From Aeromonas sp. FDAARGOS 1405 (GTDB lineage: Bacteria > Pseudomonadota > Gammaproteobacteria > Enterobacterales > Aeromonadaceae): DNA of 64,000 nt. Every line of letters starts with the position of its first letter. Within the stretch, counting starts at the first letter, position 1. The stretch is taken from the NCBI RefSeq assembly GCF_019048265.1, contig NZ_CP077311.1:1202501-1266500 (forward strand). The letters run 5' to 3'. Made by a program: the position numbers and the translations under genes. Positions 42,068 to 51,452 of this stretch are shown here, in pieces. The notes beneath the pieces were generated by a model. The model saw nothing but the letters and a program-made list of their open reading frames with translations. It searched no databases and was not told the origin of the DNA.

Positions 42068-43120
42068 ATGCCGCTATTTCAAACGCCTCCCTCATCCATC
42101 TGCATTCTGCGGCTCTCCGCCATCGGGGATTGCTGCCACGCACTGGCGCTGGTGCGCGTCATCCAGCGGGAGTGGCCACAGACCCGCATCACCTGGATCA
42201 CCGGCAAAATCGAGGCAACCCTGTTTGCCGATCTGCCCGGCGTCGAGGTGATCCCCTTCGACAAGAGCAAGGGATGGCGCGGCTATCGCGATCTCTGGCA
42301 GACCCTCAAGGGGCGCAATTTCGATGCCCTGCTCCACCTGCAGGCGGCGATGCGGGCCAGCATCGCGACCCTCGGCATCAAGGCCAAGGTCAAACTCGGG
42401 TTTGATCGGGAGCGGGCCAACGACGGCCAGTGGCTGTTCACCAACCACAAGGTGCCATCCCCTGCCTCTCCCCACGTGCTGGACGGTTTCCTCGCCTTTG
42501 CCAAAGAGCTCGGCATCAAGGATCTGACCCCGGATTGGCAACTGCCCATCAGCGCCGAACACCAAGCCTGGGCAAAGGAGAAAACTGGCGGCAAACCGAC
42601 CCTGCTGATCTGCGCCGCCGCCAGCAAGGCCTTCAAAAACTGGACGGCTGCGGGTTATGCCGCACTGGCGGATCACGCTGCCAGCAAGGGTTTTCAGGTC
42701 TATCTCTGTGGCGGGCCGGCCAAACTGGAGCGGGATCTGGCTGCCGAGATCCGGCAACTCAGCCAGAGCAAGCCGGTCGATCTGGTTGGCCAGACCAACC
42801 TCAAGCAGCTGTTGGCGCTGATTGGCGAGGCGAGTCTGGTACTGGCCCCCGATACCGGCCCCACCCACATGGCGACCCTGGTCGGCACGCCGGTGATCGG
42901 CCTCTATGCCCACCACAATCCTGCGCGCACCGGCCCCTATCTGTGCCGCGACTACGTGGTCAGCGTCTATCAGGAGCTGGTCGAGCAGGAGACCGGCAAG
43001 CCGCTGGCCGAATTGAGCTGGCGCACCCGCCTCAAGGATCAGGAGGCCATGCGAAAAATCACCAGCGAGCAGGTGATCGCCGCCTTCGACCACCTCTGTG
43101 CAGATCGTCAGCTGCCGTAA
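42068..43120 (+). CDS. Glycosyltransferase family 9 (heptosyltransferase-like)
   Basis: A 350-residue GT-B enzyme of the ADP-heptose:LPS family. N-terminal SICILRLSAIGDCCHALALV, middle HLQAAMRASIATLGI, and the C-terminal donor-binding region LLALIGEASLVLAPDTGPTH then MATLVGTPVIGLYAHHNP fit WaaC/WaaF/OpsX-type proteins. Which heptose it adds is not clear. The ATG at 42068 lies nearest the conserved N-terminus. Divergent from kdkA, so both probably act in LPS core assembly at the inner face of the inner membrane. Confidence 0.88.
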   Translation: MPLFQTPPSSICILRLSAIGDCCHALALVRVIQREWPQTRITWITGKIEATLFADLPGVEVIPFDKSKGWRGYRDLWQTLKGRNFDALLHLQAAMRASIATLGIKAKVKLGFDRERANDGQWLFTNHKVPSPASPHVLDGFLAFAKELGIKDLTPDWQLPISAEHQAWAKEKTGGKPTLLICAAASKAFKNWTAAGYAALADHAASKGFQVYLCGGPAKLERDLAAEIRQLSQSKPVDLVGQTNLKQLLALIGEASLVLAPDTGPTHMATLVGTPVIGLYAHHNPARTGPYLCRDYVVSVYQELVEQETGKPLAELSWRTRLKDQEAMRKITSEQVIAAFDHLCADRQLP

Positions 43121-43423
43121 TGACAGGGCACCTCGGGAATTCCGAGCCATCAGGCAGGGATAACCTGATAGCCTCTGCCCTCAGCCAAAGGCACAATGCA
43201 GGCTGATGTGGGTTACGCTCCCGCAGCAAGCTACGAATACTTTGATCGGCTGGAATATGATTCCGGCCGTTTTTTTATTCGCCGCATTCTGGTAAAATTC
43301 GCCGCCTTTACATCCTCCTGACTCAAGAGTTTTCCGCGTTTTGCGTTTGGCTGTCTCCCTTTCGGGCACAAGACGGCGGTCTCTGCTACAACCAAAACAG
43401 CGGTTTCGATTAAAGGTAATAAT
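43121..43423. other. Intergenic region before gmk
   Basis: About 300 bp. It holds a terminator at 43247-43276 (CGGCTGGAAT/ATTCCGGCCG, one wobble, then seven T) ending the glycosyltransferase transcript, and upstream AT-richer sequence likely to carry the gmk promoter. No gene seen. Confidence 0.6.
43247..43276 (+). terminator. Terminator after the glycosyltransferase gene
   Basis: 10-bp stem with one wobble pair, 3-base loop, and a run of seven T. Confidence 0.85.
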
Positions 43424-44050
43424 ATGGCGCAACAAGGCACTCTCTATATCATCTCCTCTCCGAGCGGCGCGGGTAAATCCAGTCTGCTCAATGCCTTGCT
43501 GACCAACCACAATCAAGCTGGCAAGATGCAGCTGTCGGTTTCCCACACCACTCGCGCCACCCGCCCGGGCGAAGAGCACGGCGTCCACTACCACTTCGTC
43601 CAGGTGGAAGAGTTCAAGGCGCTGATCGAACGCGGTGATTTTCTGGAGTGGGCCGAAGTGTTCGGCAACTACTACGGCACCTCACGCGCCGCCATCGAAG
43701 CCTGTCTGGCCAAGGGGATCGACGTATTCCTCGACATCGACTGGCAAGGTGCCCGCCAGATCCGCGAGCAGATGCCGACCAAATCCATTTTCATCCTGCC
43801 CCCCAGCCGCGAAGAGCTGGAACGCCGCCTGATTGGGCGCGGTCAGGACAGCGCCGAAGTGATTGCCGGCCGGATGGCGAAAGCCATTGCCGAAATGGTG
43901 CACTACGACGAGTATGACTATGTCATTATCAATGAAGACTTCGAGCAGGCGCTGTTCCAGCTCAGGTCCATTATTGAGTGCCAACGGCTGGAGATGCGTC
44001 ACCAGCAACAGGCTCAAAAAAACTTGCTGCAACAGCTACTGGCAGAGTAA
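43424..44050 (+). CDS. gmk: Guanylate kinase Gmk
   Basis: Phosphorylates GMP to GDP. The 208-residue protein has the P-loop [19 protein letters not shown]-binding [19 protein letters not shown] and [14 protein letters not shown], and [26 protein letters not shown] precedes ATG 43424. It begins the gmk-rpoZ-spoT-trmH block conserved in enteric bacteria; Gmk and SpoT both act in guanine-nucleotide balance. Confidence 0.96.
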   Translation: MAQQGTLYIISSPSGAGKSSLLNALLTNHNQAGKMQLSVSHTTRATRPGEEHGVHYHFVQVEEFKALIERGDFLEWAEVFGNYYGTSRAAIEACLAKGIDVFLDIDWQGARQIREQMPTKSIFILPPSREELERRLIGRGQDSAEVIAGRMAKAIAEMVHYDEYDYVIINEDFEQALFQLRSIIECQRLEMRHQQQAQKNLLQQLLAE

Positions 44051-44129
44051 GCCAAAAACAAGTAAACTTTTGCGTCATTTTTAAACACTGCTTTTCTAAA
44101 TACAGAAAGCCCAAACACTGGAGTCCTGC

Positions 44130-44405
44130 ATGGCACGCGTTACTGTAGAAGATGCTGTAAAACAGGTAGGTAACCGTTTTGACCTGGTGCTGGTCGCCGC
44201 GCGCCGCGCTCGTCAAATCGCGGTACAAGGCAAAGATCCCCTGGTCGACGAAGAGAACGACAAGCCGACTGTGATCGCCCTGCGTGAGATCGAGCTGGGT
44301 CTGGTGAACAATCAAGTGATGGACACCCAGGACCGCTACGAACAGCAAGAGCAGGAAGCCGCCGAGCTGGCTGCCGTTGCTGCCATCGCCGAAGGCCGCG
44401 GTTAA
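44130..44405 (+). CDS. rpoZ: RNA polymerase omega subunit RpoZ
   Basis: 91-residue omega subunit that helps assemble and stabilise beta-prime and contributes to the ppGpp site 1. [20 protein letters not shown] is near-identical to enteric RpoZ, as is the [17 protein letters not shown] stretch. Lies between gmk and spoT as usual. A GC-rich hairpin GGCACCCG/CGGGTGCC follows at 44421-44438 without a T-run, so some read-through into spoT is likely. Confidence 0.97.
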   Translation: MARVTVEDAVKQVGNRFDLVLVAARRARQIAVQGKDPLVDEENDKPTVIALREIELGLVNNQVMDTQDRYEQQEQEAAELAAVAAIAEGRG

Positions 44406-44536
44406 GTTATTCCTCCGGTTGGCACCCGCCCGGGTGCCGACTGTTCATCCCCATTTACAACCGCTCGAAAACCTCGCAAACTCAGGGCTATACCCTCAAT
44501 TCCACGAATTGCCGTTTCACCGCTGCGGGGACTGTC

Positions 44537-46654
44537 TTGTATTTATTTGAAAACCTTAAAGAAATAGCCAGTTCCTACCTGCCACCAGAGCAGGTTGAGA
44601 AGCTCAAGCAAGCCTATGTGGTGGCCCGTGATGCCCACCAGGGTCAGATGCGTTCCAGTGGCGAACCCTACATCACCCACCCTGTGGCCGTTGCCCGAAT
44701 CCTGGGCGACATGCGCCTCGATCATGAAACCCTGATGGCCGCCGTGCTGCACGATGTCATCGAGGATACTCCGATCACCAAGGCCGATCTGGCCGAACAG
44801 TTTGGCGATGCGGTCGCCGAGCTGGTGGCCGGGGTCTCCAAGCTCGACAAGCTGAAGTTTCGCGATCGCAAAGAGGCTCAGGCCGAGAACTTCCGCAAGA
44901 TGGTGATGGCGATGACCCAGGATATCCGGGTCATTCTGATCAAGCTGGCCGACCGCACCCACAATATGCGCACCTTGGGCTCGCTGCGGCCGGACAAGCG
45001 CCGCCGCATTGCCCGGGAAACCCTCGAAATCTTCGCCCCAATAGCCAACCGCCTCGGTATTCACACCATGAAGAACGAGCTGGAAGAGCTGGGCTTCGAG
45101 GCGCTCTATCCGATGCGATCGCGGGTATTGCGCGAATCGGTGCGCCGCGCCCGTGGCAATCGCCGCGAGATCATCGACTCCATCCAGAGCGAAATCAGCG
45201 GTCGCCTGAAAGAGGCGGGGATCGAACATCAGGTCAGTGGCCGCGAGAAGAATCTGTTCTCCATCTACAACAAAATGGAGAAAAAAGAGCTGCAATTTCA
45301 TGAGGTAATGGATATCTACGCCTTTCGGGTCAAGGTGAAGGACATAGATACCTGTTACCGGGTGCTGGGGCAGATGCACAGCCTCTACAAACCGCGCCCC
45401 GGCCGCTTCAAGGATTACATCGCCATCCCAAAGACAAACGGCTACCAGTCGCTGCACACCTCGCTGGTGGGGCCGCACGGGGTACCGGTCGAGGTGCAAA
45501 TTCGCACCGAGTTCATGGATCAGATGGCCGACAAAGGGGTTGCTGCCCACTGGGCCTACAAGCAGGATGGCGACAGCTCGGGCACCACGGCCCAGATCCG
45601 CGCCCAGCGCTGGATGCAGAGCCTGCTGGAATTGCAGCAGAGCGCCGGCAGCTCCTTTGAATTTATCGAAGGGGTCAAAACCGACCTCTTCCCCGACGAG
45701 ATCTACGTGTTCACGCCGGAGGGACGCATCATGGAGCTGCCCGCTGGCGCCACGCCGGTGGACTTTGCCTATACGGTGCACACCGACATCGGCCACGCCT
45801 GCGTCGGTTCGCGGGTCGACCGCCACCCCTACCCGCTCAGCAGCCCGCTACACTCGGGCCAGACGGTGGAGATCATCACGGCGCCGGGGGCTCGCCCCAA
45901 TGCAGCCTGGCTCAACTTCGTGGTGACCACCAAGGCTCGCTCCAAGATCCGCCAGTTCCTCAAGAACCTGCGCACCGAAGAGTCGGTGGTGCTGGGTCGC
46001 CGCCTGCTCAACCATGCGCTGGGCGCCAAGAATATCGAAGACATCCCCGAGCCGCGCATCAAGCAGGTGCTCGCCGATACCAAACATGAGAATCTGCAGG
46101 GACTGCTGGCCGATGTGGGCCTCGGCAACGCCATGAGTGTCATGGTGGCGCGCCGCATGCTGGGGGATGAACTGCCGCCGGAAGAGCAACCCAAGTCCAG
46201 CAGCAAGAAGATGCCGATCAAGGGTGCCGACGGCATGCTGGTCACCTTCGCCAACTGCTGCCGCCCCATCCCGGGAGATGCCATTATCGCCCATATCAGT
46301 CCGGGCAAGGGTCTGGTGATCCACCAGGAAGCCTGCCGCAACATCAAGGGCTACAGCAAGGAGCCGGACAAGTACCTGCCAGTGCAGTGGGAAGTGGACA
46401 AGGAGCAGGAGCAGGAGTTCCGCACCGGTATCAGCATCGAGATCGTCAACCATCAGGGTGCGCTGGCCGAGCTGGCCAACGTGATTGCCGCCACCGGCGC
46501 CAACATTCACGCCATCAGCACCGAAGAGAAGGATGGCCGGGTCTATCAGGTCAGCCTGCTCATCACAACCAAGAGCCGCATCCACCTGGCCAACATCATG
46601 CGCAAGATCCGCGTGATGCCCAACGTGCTCAAGGTGAGCCGACAGAAGAACTGA
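44537..46654 (+). CDS. spoT: Bifunctional (p)ppGpp synthetase/hydrolase SpoT
   Basis: 705-residue Rel/Spo enzyme. Domains: HD hydrolase (about 20-195, HPVAVARILGDM, LHDVIEDTPIT), synthetase (about 235-350, RFKDYIAIPKTNGYQSLHTS), TGS (about 385-450, EIYVFTPEGRIMELP), helical, zinc-finger-like (about 565-590, FANCCRPIPGD) and ACT (from about 630). It begins at a TTG codon, as does E. coli spoT, which gives the same first residues MYLFENL. It hydrolyses (p)ppGpp and can make it under fatty-acid, carbon or iron stress. Confidence 0.97.
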   Translation: MYLFENLKEIASSYLPPEQVEKLKQAYVVARDAHQGQMRSSGEPYITHPVAVARILGDMRLDHETLMAAVLHDVIEDTPITKADLAEQFGDAVAELVAGVSKLDKLKFRDRKEAQAENFRKMVMAMTQDIRVILIKLADRTHNMRTLGSLRPDKRRRIARETLEIFAPIANRLGIHTMKNELEELGFEALYPMRSRVLRESVRRARGNRREIIDSIQSEISGRLKEAGIEHQVSGREKNLFSIYNKMEKKELQFHEVMDIYAFRVKVKDIDTCYRVLGQMHSLYKPRPGRFKDYIAIPKTNGYQSLHTSLVGPHGVPVEVQIRTEFMDQMADKGVAAHWAYKQDGDSSGTTAQIRAQRWMQSLLELQQSAGSSFEFIEGVKTDLFPDEIYVFTPEGRIMELPAGATPVDFAYTVHTDIGHACVGSRVDRHPYPLSSPLHSGQTVEIITAPGARPNAAWLNFVVTTKARSKIRQFLKNLRTEESVVLGRRLLNHALGAKNIEDIPEPRIKQVLADTKHENLQGLLADVGLGNAMSVMVARRMLGDELPPEEQPKSSSKKMPIKGADGMLVTFANCCRPIPGDAIIAHISPGKGLVIHQEACRNIKGYSKEPDKYLPVQWEVDKEQEQEFRTGISIEIVNHQGALAELANVIAATGANIHAISTEEKDGRVYQVSLLITTKSRIHLANIMRKIRVMPNVLKVSRQKN

Positions 46655-46698
46655 ACACAGGCGGCGCAAGCCGCCTGCTGCTTTTATAGAGACAAGCC

Positions 46699-47430
46699 AT
46701 GACCCCCGAACGCTTCAAGCGCATCACCGACATGCTGGCCCAGCGTCAGCTCGATTTGACCGTCTGCATGGAAGAGGTCCATAAACCCCACAATCTGGCC
46801 GCCATCGTGCGTACCGCCGATGCCATCGGCATCCACCGGGTACACGCCGTCTGGCCCAAAACCTGGATCCACAAGCGCAAGGGCACCGCCCGCGGCAGCC
46901 AGAACTGGGTGGATGTAAAACTGCACCCGGACATCGGCAGCGCCGTTGCCGAGCTGAAAGCCTCCGGCATGCAGATCCTGGCGACTCACCTCTCCGACAG
47001 CTCCGTCGATTTTCGCGCTATCGACTACACCAAACCGACCGCCATTCTGGTGGGTCAGGAGAAACACGGCATCGGTGAAGAGGCGCTGGCGCTGGCCGAC
47101 CACCATATCGTCATTCCCATGGTGGGCATGGTGCAGTCCCTCAACGTCTCGGTGGCTGCCGCCGCCATCCTCTACGAAGCGCAGCGTCAGCGCGAGCTGG
47201 CCGGTTGCTATCAGCGCGGCTGCCCGCTCACGCTGGAGGAGCAGAACAGCATCCTGTTCGAGGGGGGTTATCCTATCTATGCCCAGCTCTGCAAAGAGAA
47301 AGAAATGCCCTACCCCCAGCTCGGCCCGGCCGGTGAAATTCTGGCGGACGAAGAGTGGTGGCAGCGGATGCAGCTGACCCGCAAAGGGTGGGCGCAGCAG
47401 AGCGAGCAGGACGACCTACAGGAGGAGTGA
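46699..47430 (+). CDS. trmH: tRNA (guanosine-18-2'-O)-methyltransferase TrmH
   Basis: SPOUT-class enzyme that makes Gm18 in the tRNA D-loop. The 243-residue protein contains motif 1 [20 protein letters not shown] (catalytic Arg), motif 2 [16 protein letters not shown] and motif 3 [19 protein letters not shown]. Follows spoT as in enterics. Its stop codon overlaps the start of the following catB gene by one base, showing that the acetyltransferase has joined this operon; recG, the usual next gene in enterics, is not here. Confidence 0.95.
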   Translation: MTPERFKRITDMLAQRQLDLTVCMEEVHKPHNLAAIVRTADAIGIHRVHAVWPKTWIHKRKGTARGSQNWVDVKLHPDIGSAVAELKASGMQILATHLSDSSVDFRAIDYTKPTAILVGQEKHGIGEEALALADHHIVIPMVGMVQSLNVSVAAAAILYEAQRQRELAGCYQRGCPLTLEEQNSILFEGGYPIYAQLCKEKEMPYPQLGPAGEILADEEWWQRMQLTRKGWAQQSEQDDLQEE

Positions 47431-48089
47431 TGGAGAACCCTTTTGGCAGCTGGCTGGAATCGCAAATCATCCGGGATCACCTGACCAACCCGAACATAGA
47501 GGCCGGCGACTACAGCTACTACTCCGGCTACTACCACGGCAAGCCGTTCGAGGATCACTGCGTCCGTTACCTGCTCGGCGATGGCTCGACCCGCGACACC
47601 TGGGAGAGCGGCCTCTGGGGCGAGGTGGATCGGCTGATCATCGGCAAGTTCTGCTCCATCGGCTCGGGCGCCACCTTCATGCTGGCGGGCAATCAGGGCC
47701 ACCGGCTGGATTGGGTTTCCACCTTCCCGTTCAACCCCGACACCTTTGGCGAAGGGGCCCGCAGCGGCTTTCTGCGCAAGGGAGACACCCGGATTGGCAA
47801 CGATGTCTGGATCGGCTCGGAAGCGATGATCATGCCCGGCATCACCATAGGTGACGGCGCCGTCATCGCCACCCGCGCCGTGGTGACCAGGGATGTGGCC
47901 CCTTACACCATAGTCGGCGGCAACCCGGCCCAACCGATCCGCCGCCGTTTCAGCGATGAGCAGATCCTCATGCTGCAAGAGATGCAGTGGTGGGACTGGC
48001 CCCTGCCCCGCTTGCAAGCCAGCATGGCGCTACTCTGCTCGGGGGATATCGCCGCCCTTTATCACCATTGGCAACAGGAGTGTGCCTGA
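47430..48089 (+). CDS. catB: Type B (xenobiotic) chloramphenicol O-acetyltransferase CatB
   Basis: Hexapeptide-repeat trimeric acetyltransferase, 219 residues. It matches the CatB group along its length: [46 protein letters not shown] (catalytic His), [17 protein letters not shown] and [16 protein letters not shown], ending WWDWPLPRL. Such enzymes acetylate chloramphenicol using acetyl-CoA and can give resistance. Composition matches the GC-rich surroundings and the gene is inside a core operon, so it appears to be a resident gene rather than a recent cassette. AGGAGGAG precedes the start, which overlaps trmH; its stop overlaps the next start. Confidence 0.92.
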   Translation: MENPFGSWLESQIIRDHLTNPNIEAGDYSYYSGYYHGKPFEDHCVRYLLGDGSTRDTWESGLWGEVDRLIIGKFCSIGSGATFMLAGNQGHRLDWVSTFPFNPDTFGEGARSGFLRKGDTRIGNDVWIGSEAMIMPGITIGDGAVIATRAVVTRDVAPYTIVGGNPAQPIRRRFSDEQILMLQEMQWWDWPLPRLQASMALLCSGDIAALYHHWQQECA

Positions 48090-49129
48090 TGAAACCCCTC
48101 TCTCTTTCCCTGTTGGCCCTGACCCTGTTTTCTGCCGGAGCCCTTGCCGTGACCAATACCTATCAGCTCACCAGCGAAGCCGATGTACCCAGCCTCTACC
48201 AGCAAACCCTGCCCGACTTCTGGCGCCAGCATGCGGTGGAAGGAGAGTTTAAGGGCAAGGATGGCGTAACCATCCGCTATGCCGCGCTACGGCAAGCCAA
48301 GGTCGATCGCGCCATCCTGATCGTCAATGGCAGGGTCGAGAGCTACCTCAAGTATCAGGAGCTGGCGTGGGATCTCTGGCGTCAGGGCTACAGCCTCTAT
48401 CTCATCGACCATCGTGGTCAGGGGATGTCCGACCGGATGCTGAATGACCCGCAGAAGGGATATGTCGACCAGTTCGACGATTATGTGGTCGATCTCAAGC
48501 AGTTTCACGACCAGATAATCATGGCGGACCAGCCTGCAAAGCTGTTCCTGCTGGCCCACTCCATGGGCGGCGCCATCTCGGCCCGCTATCTGGAACGCTG
48601 GCCCGATGATATCAAGGCGGCCGTGCTCTCCTCCCCCATGCTGGGCATCAATCTCGGCGGTCTGCCCAAGTGGCTGGCCAAGGGATTGGCGAGCACCATA
48701 GGCACGGTCGGCGGCTGGCTTGGCGAGCCTCCCTACGGCCCCGGTCAGGGCGCCTATCAGGATCACGGCTTTGCCGATAACGAGCTGACTCACAGCCAGC
48801 CCCGCTATCAAGCCTTCCGCCAAATCTACGAGCAGCACCCGCAGATCAAGCTGGGTGGCGCGACTGCCCACTGGATTTATCAGGGGATCACCGGTGCCGA
48901 TGCCGCCATCGCCGATGCGGGCGCCATCAAAACCCCGCTGCTGGTGCTGCAAGCTGGCAAGGACAGCGTGGTGGACAATGCCGCGCAGGAACGCTTCTGC
49001 ACCATTGCCAAGTGCGAAGGGGGCAAACCGCTGCGCATCGAGGGGGCCTGGCACGAACTGTTTATCGAATCCGATGACAAACGCCAGCCCGCCCTGACCG
49101 CGATGGTCGACTTTTTCGCCCGCTTCTGA
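48089..49129 (+). CDS. pldB: Lysophospholipase-like hydrolase PldB
   Basis: A 346-residue alpha/beta hydrolase with nucleophile Ser158 in LLAHSMGGAIS, oxyanion-side ILIVNGRVESYLKYQ, DHRGQGMSDR and a C-terminal His in GAWHELFIESD. It resembles E. coli PldB (lysophospholipase L2), but carries a Sec signal peptide (SLSLLALTLFSAGALA), so it is probably periplasmic or secreted. The start overlaps the catB stop by one base. yigL follows, as next to pldB in E. coli, which supports the assignment. Confidence 0.9.
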   Translation: MKPLSLSLLALTLFSAGALAVTNTYQLTSEADVPSLYQQTLPDFWRQHAVEGEFKGKDGVTIRYAALRQAKVDRAILIVNGRVESYLKYQELAWDLWRQGYSLYLIDHRGQGMSDRMLNDPQKGYVDQFDDYVVDLKQFHDQIIMADQPAKLFLLAHSMGGAISARYLERWPDDIKAAVLSSPMLGINLGGLPKWLAKGLASTIGTVGGWLGEPPYGPGQGAYQDHGFADNELTHSQPRYQAFRQIYEQHPQIKLGGATAHWIYQGITGADAAIADAGAIKTPLLVLQAGKDSVVDNAAQERFCTIAKCEGGKPLRIEGAWHELFIESDDKRQPALTAMVDFFARF

Positions 49130-49218
49130 GCTGGCTATTTTTTGTAACCCTAAATAAATGGGGTGACAGTGCGGGCTAAGGTAAACTGCCCCTGTTTTCA
49201 ATCGATGCCGAGGTAATG

Positions 49219-50034
49219 ATGTTCAAGGTAGTTGTATCCGATCTCGATGGCACTCTGCTCAACAAGCAGCACCAGATCTCTCCCCGTACCCGGGATACCC
49301 TGCACCGCCTGGTAGAACAAGGTGTGAAATTCGTGGTCGCCACCGGCCGTCATCATGTTGACGTTCGCAGCTTCCGCGATGCGCTGGGGATGGACATCTA
49401 CCTCATTACTTCCAATGGCGCCGTGGTCCATGACAAACAGGACCAGCTGATTTTCAACCAGCCGCTGCCGACCGAGATCGCCGCCGAACTGATTGCACTG
49501 GAGCGAGATCCCTCTATCCACCTCAATGTCTATCAGGGTGATGATTGGGTGGTGGAAGAGGAGCTGCCTTGGTTGCTGCAGTTCCACGACGAGTCAGGGT
49601 TCACCTACCGTCTGGTCGATGACCTGAAACAGGAACCGAAAGAGCAGATCAACAAGGTGTTCTACATCGGTGACCACGAGAAGCTGCTGAAGATTGAGGC
49701 GCACCTCAACCAGCGTTACGGCGATCAGCTCAACGTCACTTTCTCCCTGCCGGACTGCCTCGAAGTGATGCACGCCGGGGTGCACAAGGGCAATGCGGTG
49801 CGTGCCGTGCTGGAGCAGAACGGTTTCGACATGTCGGAGGCGATCGCATTCGGCGATGGCATGAACGACCTCGAGATGCTGACTATGGTGGGGCGCGGCA
49901 TCGTGATGGGTAACGCCCATGACCGCCTGAAAATGGCGCTGCCGGAGTACGAGCAGACCCTCACCTCCGATGAAGATGGCGTCGCCGTCTATCTGGAGAA
50001 GCTGTTCGAGCTGGAGAGCGTCAGCGCCGCCTGA
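49219..50034 (+). CDS. yigL: HAD-family phosphatase YigL
   Basis: Cof-type HAD hydrolase of 271 residues; E. coli YigL dephosphorylates pyridoxal phosphate and sugar phosphates and relieves glucose-phosphate stress. Motif I SDLDGTLL with nucleophile Asp, motif II ATGRHHVDV, Lys in VHKGNAV, motif IV FGDGMNDLEM. ITSNGAVVHD and GRHHVDV match YigL in particular. The second ATG of an ATG ATG pair (49219) has the better spacing from GAGG. Followed by a terminator. Confidence 0.92.
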   Translation: MFKVVVSDLDGTLLNKQHQISPRTRDTLHRLVEQGVKFVVATGRHHVDVRSFRDALGMDIYLITSNGAVVHDKQDQLIFNQPLPTEIAAELIALERDPSIHLNVYQGDDWVVEEELPWLLQFHDESGFTYRLVDDLKQEPKEQINKVFYIGDHEKLLKIEAHLNQRYGDQLNVTFSLPDCLEVMHAGVHKGNAVRAVLEQNGFDMSEAIAFGDGMNDLEMLTMVGRGIVMGNAHDRLKMALPEYEQTLTSDEDGVAVYLEKLFELESVSAA

Positions 50035-50061
50035 TCCTCTTCAGCCCGCCATCCGATTCAG

Positions 50062-50092
50062 CAAAGCCTCACCATGTGAGGCTTTGTTTTTT
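50062..50092 (+). terminator. Terminator of yigL
   Basis: CAAAGCCTCAC/GTGAGGCTTTG stem with a small loop and a run of six T. It overlaps the last codons of the convergent lipoprotein gene. Confidence 0.85.
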
Positions 50093-50584
50093 CAGGGTTT
50101 CCAGCCAGGGATTGGGCCGCTGCCAGCTGAAGCTCTGGTTCGCTCCGCCGTAGCATTCAGCCAGCCGCAGCGGCGTGCCGGGGGTATGGCGTCGCCCGGC
50201 CACATCGAGGCAGCGAGAGACCTTGCTGTTGAAAAGCCTGTCTTTCTGCCACTCCCACTGCGCCTGACCGTCACAGGGTGCCAGCATCACTTCGCTGTCG
50301 TTTTTGGCTTGCAAACAGAGATCCTGCAGACGCAACTCACCCAGATCCCACTCGAACAGTTGATCGTCTTTTCCGCTGCAAGGTTGTGCCAACACCTTCT
50401 GTTGGGACACCGCAACGCAAAAATCACCGCTGGTCAGCAAGGGGGAAAGCACCCGGTCCTCCGACGGTATCGAAGCGATTGAGTCCATCATTTCATCGGT
50501 TGATGGCGGCTTGATGGTACATCCTCCCAGCAACAAGGCGACCAGCAGGGCGGGAGAGCAAGCAAGGGAAATTTTGTTATTCAT
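50069..50584 (-). CDS. Lipoprotein with a ricin-type lectin domain
   Basis: A 171-residue predicted lipoprotein: signal peptide and lipobox LLGGC with acylated Cys22, then a short linker and a beta-trefoil-like region with repeated cysteines and QxW-type motifs (DQLFEWDLG, QAQWEWQKD, NQSFSWQRP) and RCLDVAGRRHTPGTPLRLAEC. Ricin B-like repeats usually bind sugars. The protein could be an envelope sugar-binding lipoprotein; target unknown. Transcribed convergently to yigL, with whose terminator its 3' end overlaps. Confidence 0.8.
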   Translation of the reverse strand: MNNKISLACSPALLVALLLGGCTIKPPSTDEMMDSIASIPSEDRVLSPLLTSGDFCVAVSQQKVLAQPCSGKDDQLFEWDLGELRLQDLCLQAKNDSEVMLAPCDGQAQWEWQKDRLFNSKVSRCLDVAGRRHTPGTPLRLAECYGGANQSFSWQRPNPWLETLKKQSLTW

Positions 50585-50730
50585 GGAAAATGCCTGAAAT
50601 GGGCCGATGACATCCGTTTGTCAGTGACTCGAGGCTGAAGCATAACCGAAAGGTTGGGCACTCTGCCCTGATAGAGTGTAAACAGACGTAACAGAGAAAG
50701 CGTGCAGGCGCAGTAAAGGCCGGAAAGCAA

Positions 50731-50754
50731 AAAACCTCGCCGAAGCGAGGTTTT
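50731..50754 (-). terminator. Terminator of the tRNA operon
   Basis: AAAACCTCGC/GCGAGGTTTT with a 4-base loop; the minus strand continues with a T-run (TTTTTTGC). It lies just after tRNA-Pro. Confidence 0.85.
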
Positions 50755-50762
50755 TCTAAATG

Positions 50763-50839
<77 letters not shown>

Positions 50840-50910
50840 ATGCTATTCAAAAATAGTGCTTTTCAAAAAACAAAGACGACCTGATGGTCATCCTCGTCAT
50901 ACAGCAAGTA

Positions 50911-50996
50911 TGGTGCGAAGAGAGGGACTCGAACCCTCACACCCGGGGGGCACTAACACCTGAAGCTAGCGCGTCTACCAATTCCGCCACCTTCGC
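50911..50996 (-). tRNA. tRNA-Leu (CAG)
   Basis: 86-base class II tRNA with long variable arm: acceptor GCGAAGG, anticodon stem CTAGC/GTTAG around TTCAGGT (CAG), T-loop TTCGAGT, encoded CCA. Confidence 0.97.
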
Positions 50997-51016
50997 GTAC
51001 CTGACAAGCTGTAAAA

Positions 51017-51092
51017 TGGGGTGGCTGATGGGGCTCGAACCCACGACAACCGGAATCACAATCCGGGACTCTACCAACTGAGCTACAGCCAC
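51017..51092 (-). tRNA. tRNA-His (GUG)
   Basis: 76 bases: acceptor GTGGCTG/CAGCCAC, anticodon loop TTGTGAT (GTG), T-loop TTCGAGC, discriminator C and encoded CCA. The extra G at -1 of tRNA-His corresponds to position 51093. Confidence 0.97.
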
Positions 51093-51144
51093 CACAGCTG
51101 TTTTCGTTCCACAACAACGCCCGTTTAACCGACGCACTTTTGAT

Positions 51145-51221
<77 letters not shown>

Positions 51222-51391
51222 ACGCTGTCGAACGGGGCGCATTATTAATGATGGTTGCTGGTTTGTCTACACTTTTCTGTCACCGAAACACCGTTCGTTG
51301 TTTTTTCAAGCACATTGCGCACTTTTCTTCCACTATTCCCCTGCTGACAGCCAAAAAGGGGCAGATCGCAGTCGCAAATCGCCTTGCTGCC

Positions 51392-51436
51392 TTGACTTGA
51401 TTTGATGCCCATCTAGAATGAATGAACGTTCATTCA
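51392..51436 (+). promoter_or_regulatory. Promoter and TetR-type operator of the RND pump operon
   Basis: A sigma-70-like promoter TTGACT (51392-51397), 16-bp spacer, TAGAAT (51414-51419), and, overlapping the -10 and start region, the perfect 18-bp palindrome TGAATGAACGTTCATTCA (51419-51436), 16 bases before the TetR gene. TGAACG-type palindromes of this form are typical of TetR/AcrR-type autorepressor sites. Confidence 0.8.
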
Positions 51437-51452
51437 ATCGAAAGTCACACTG

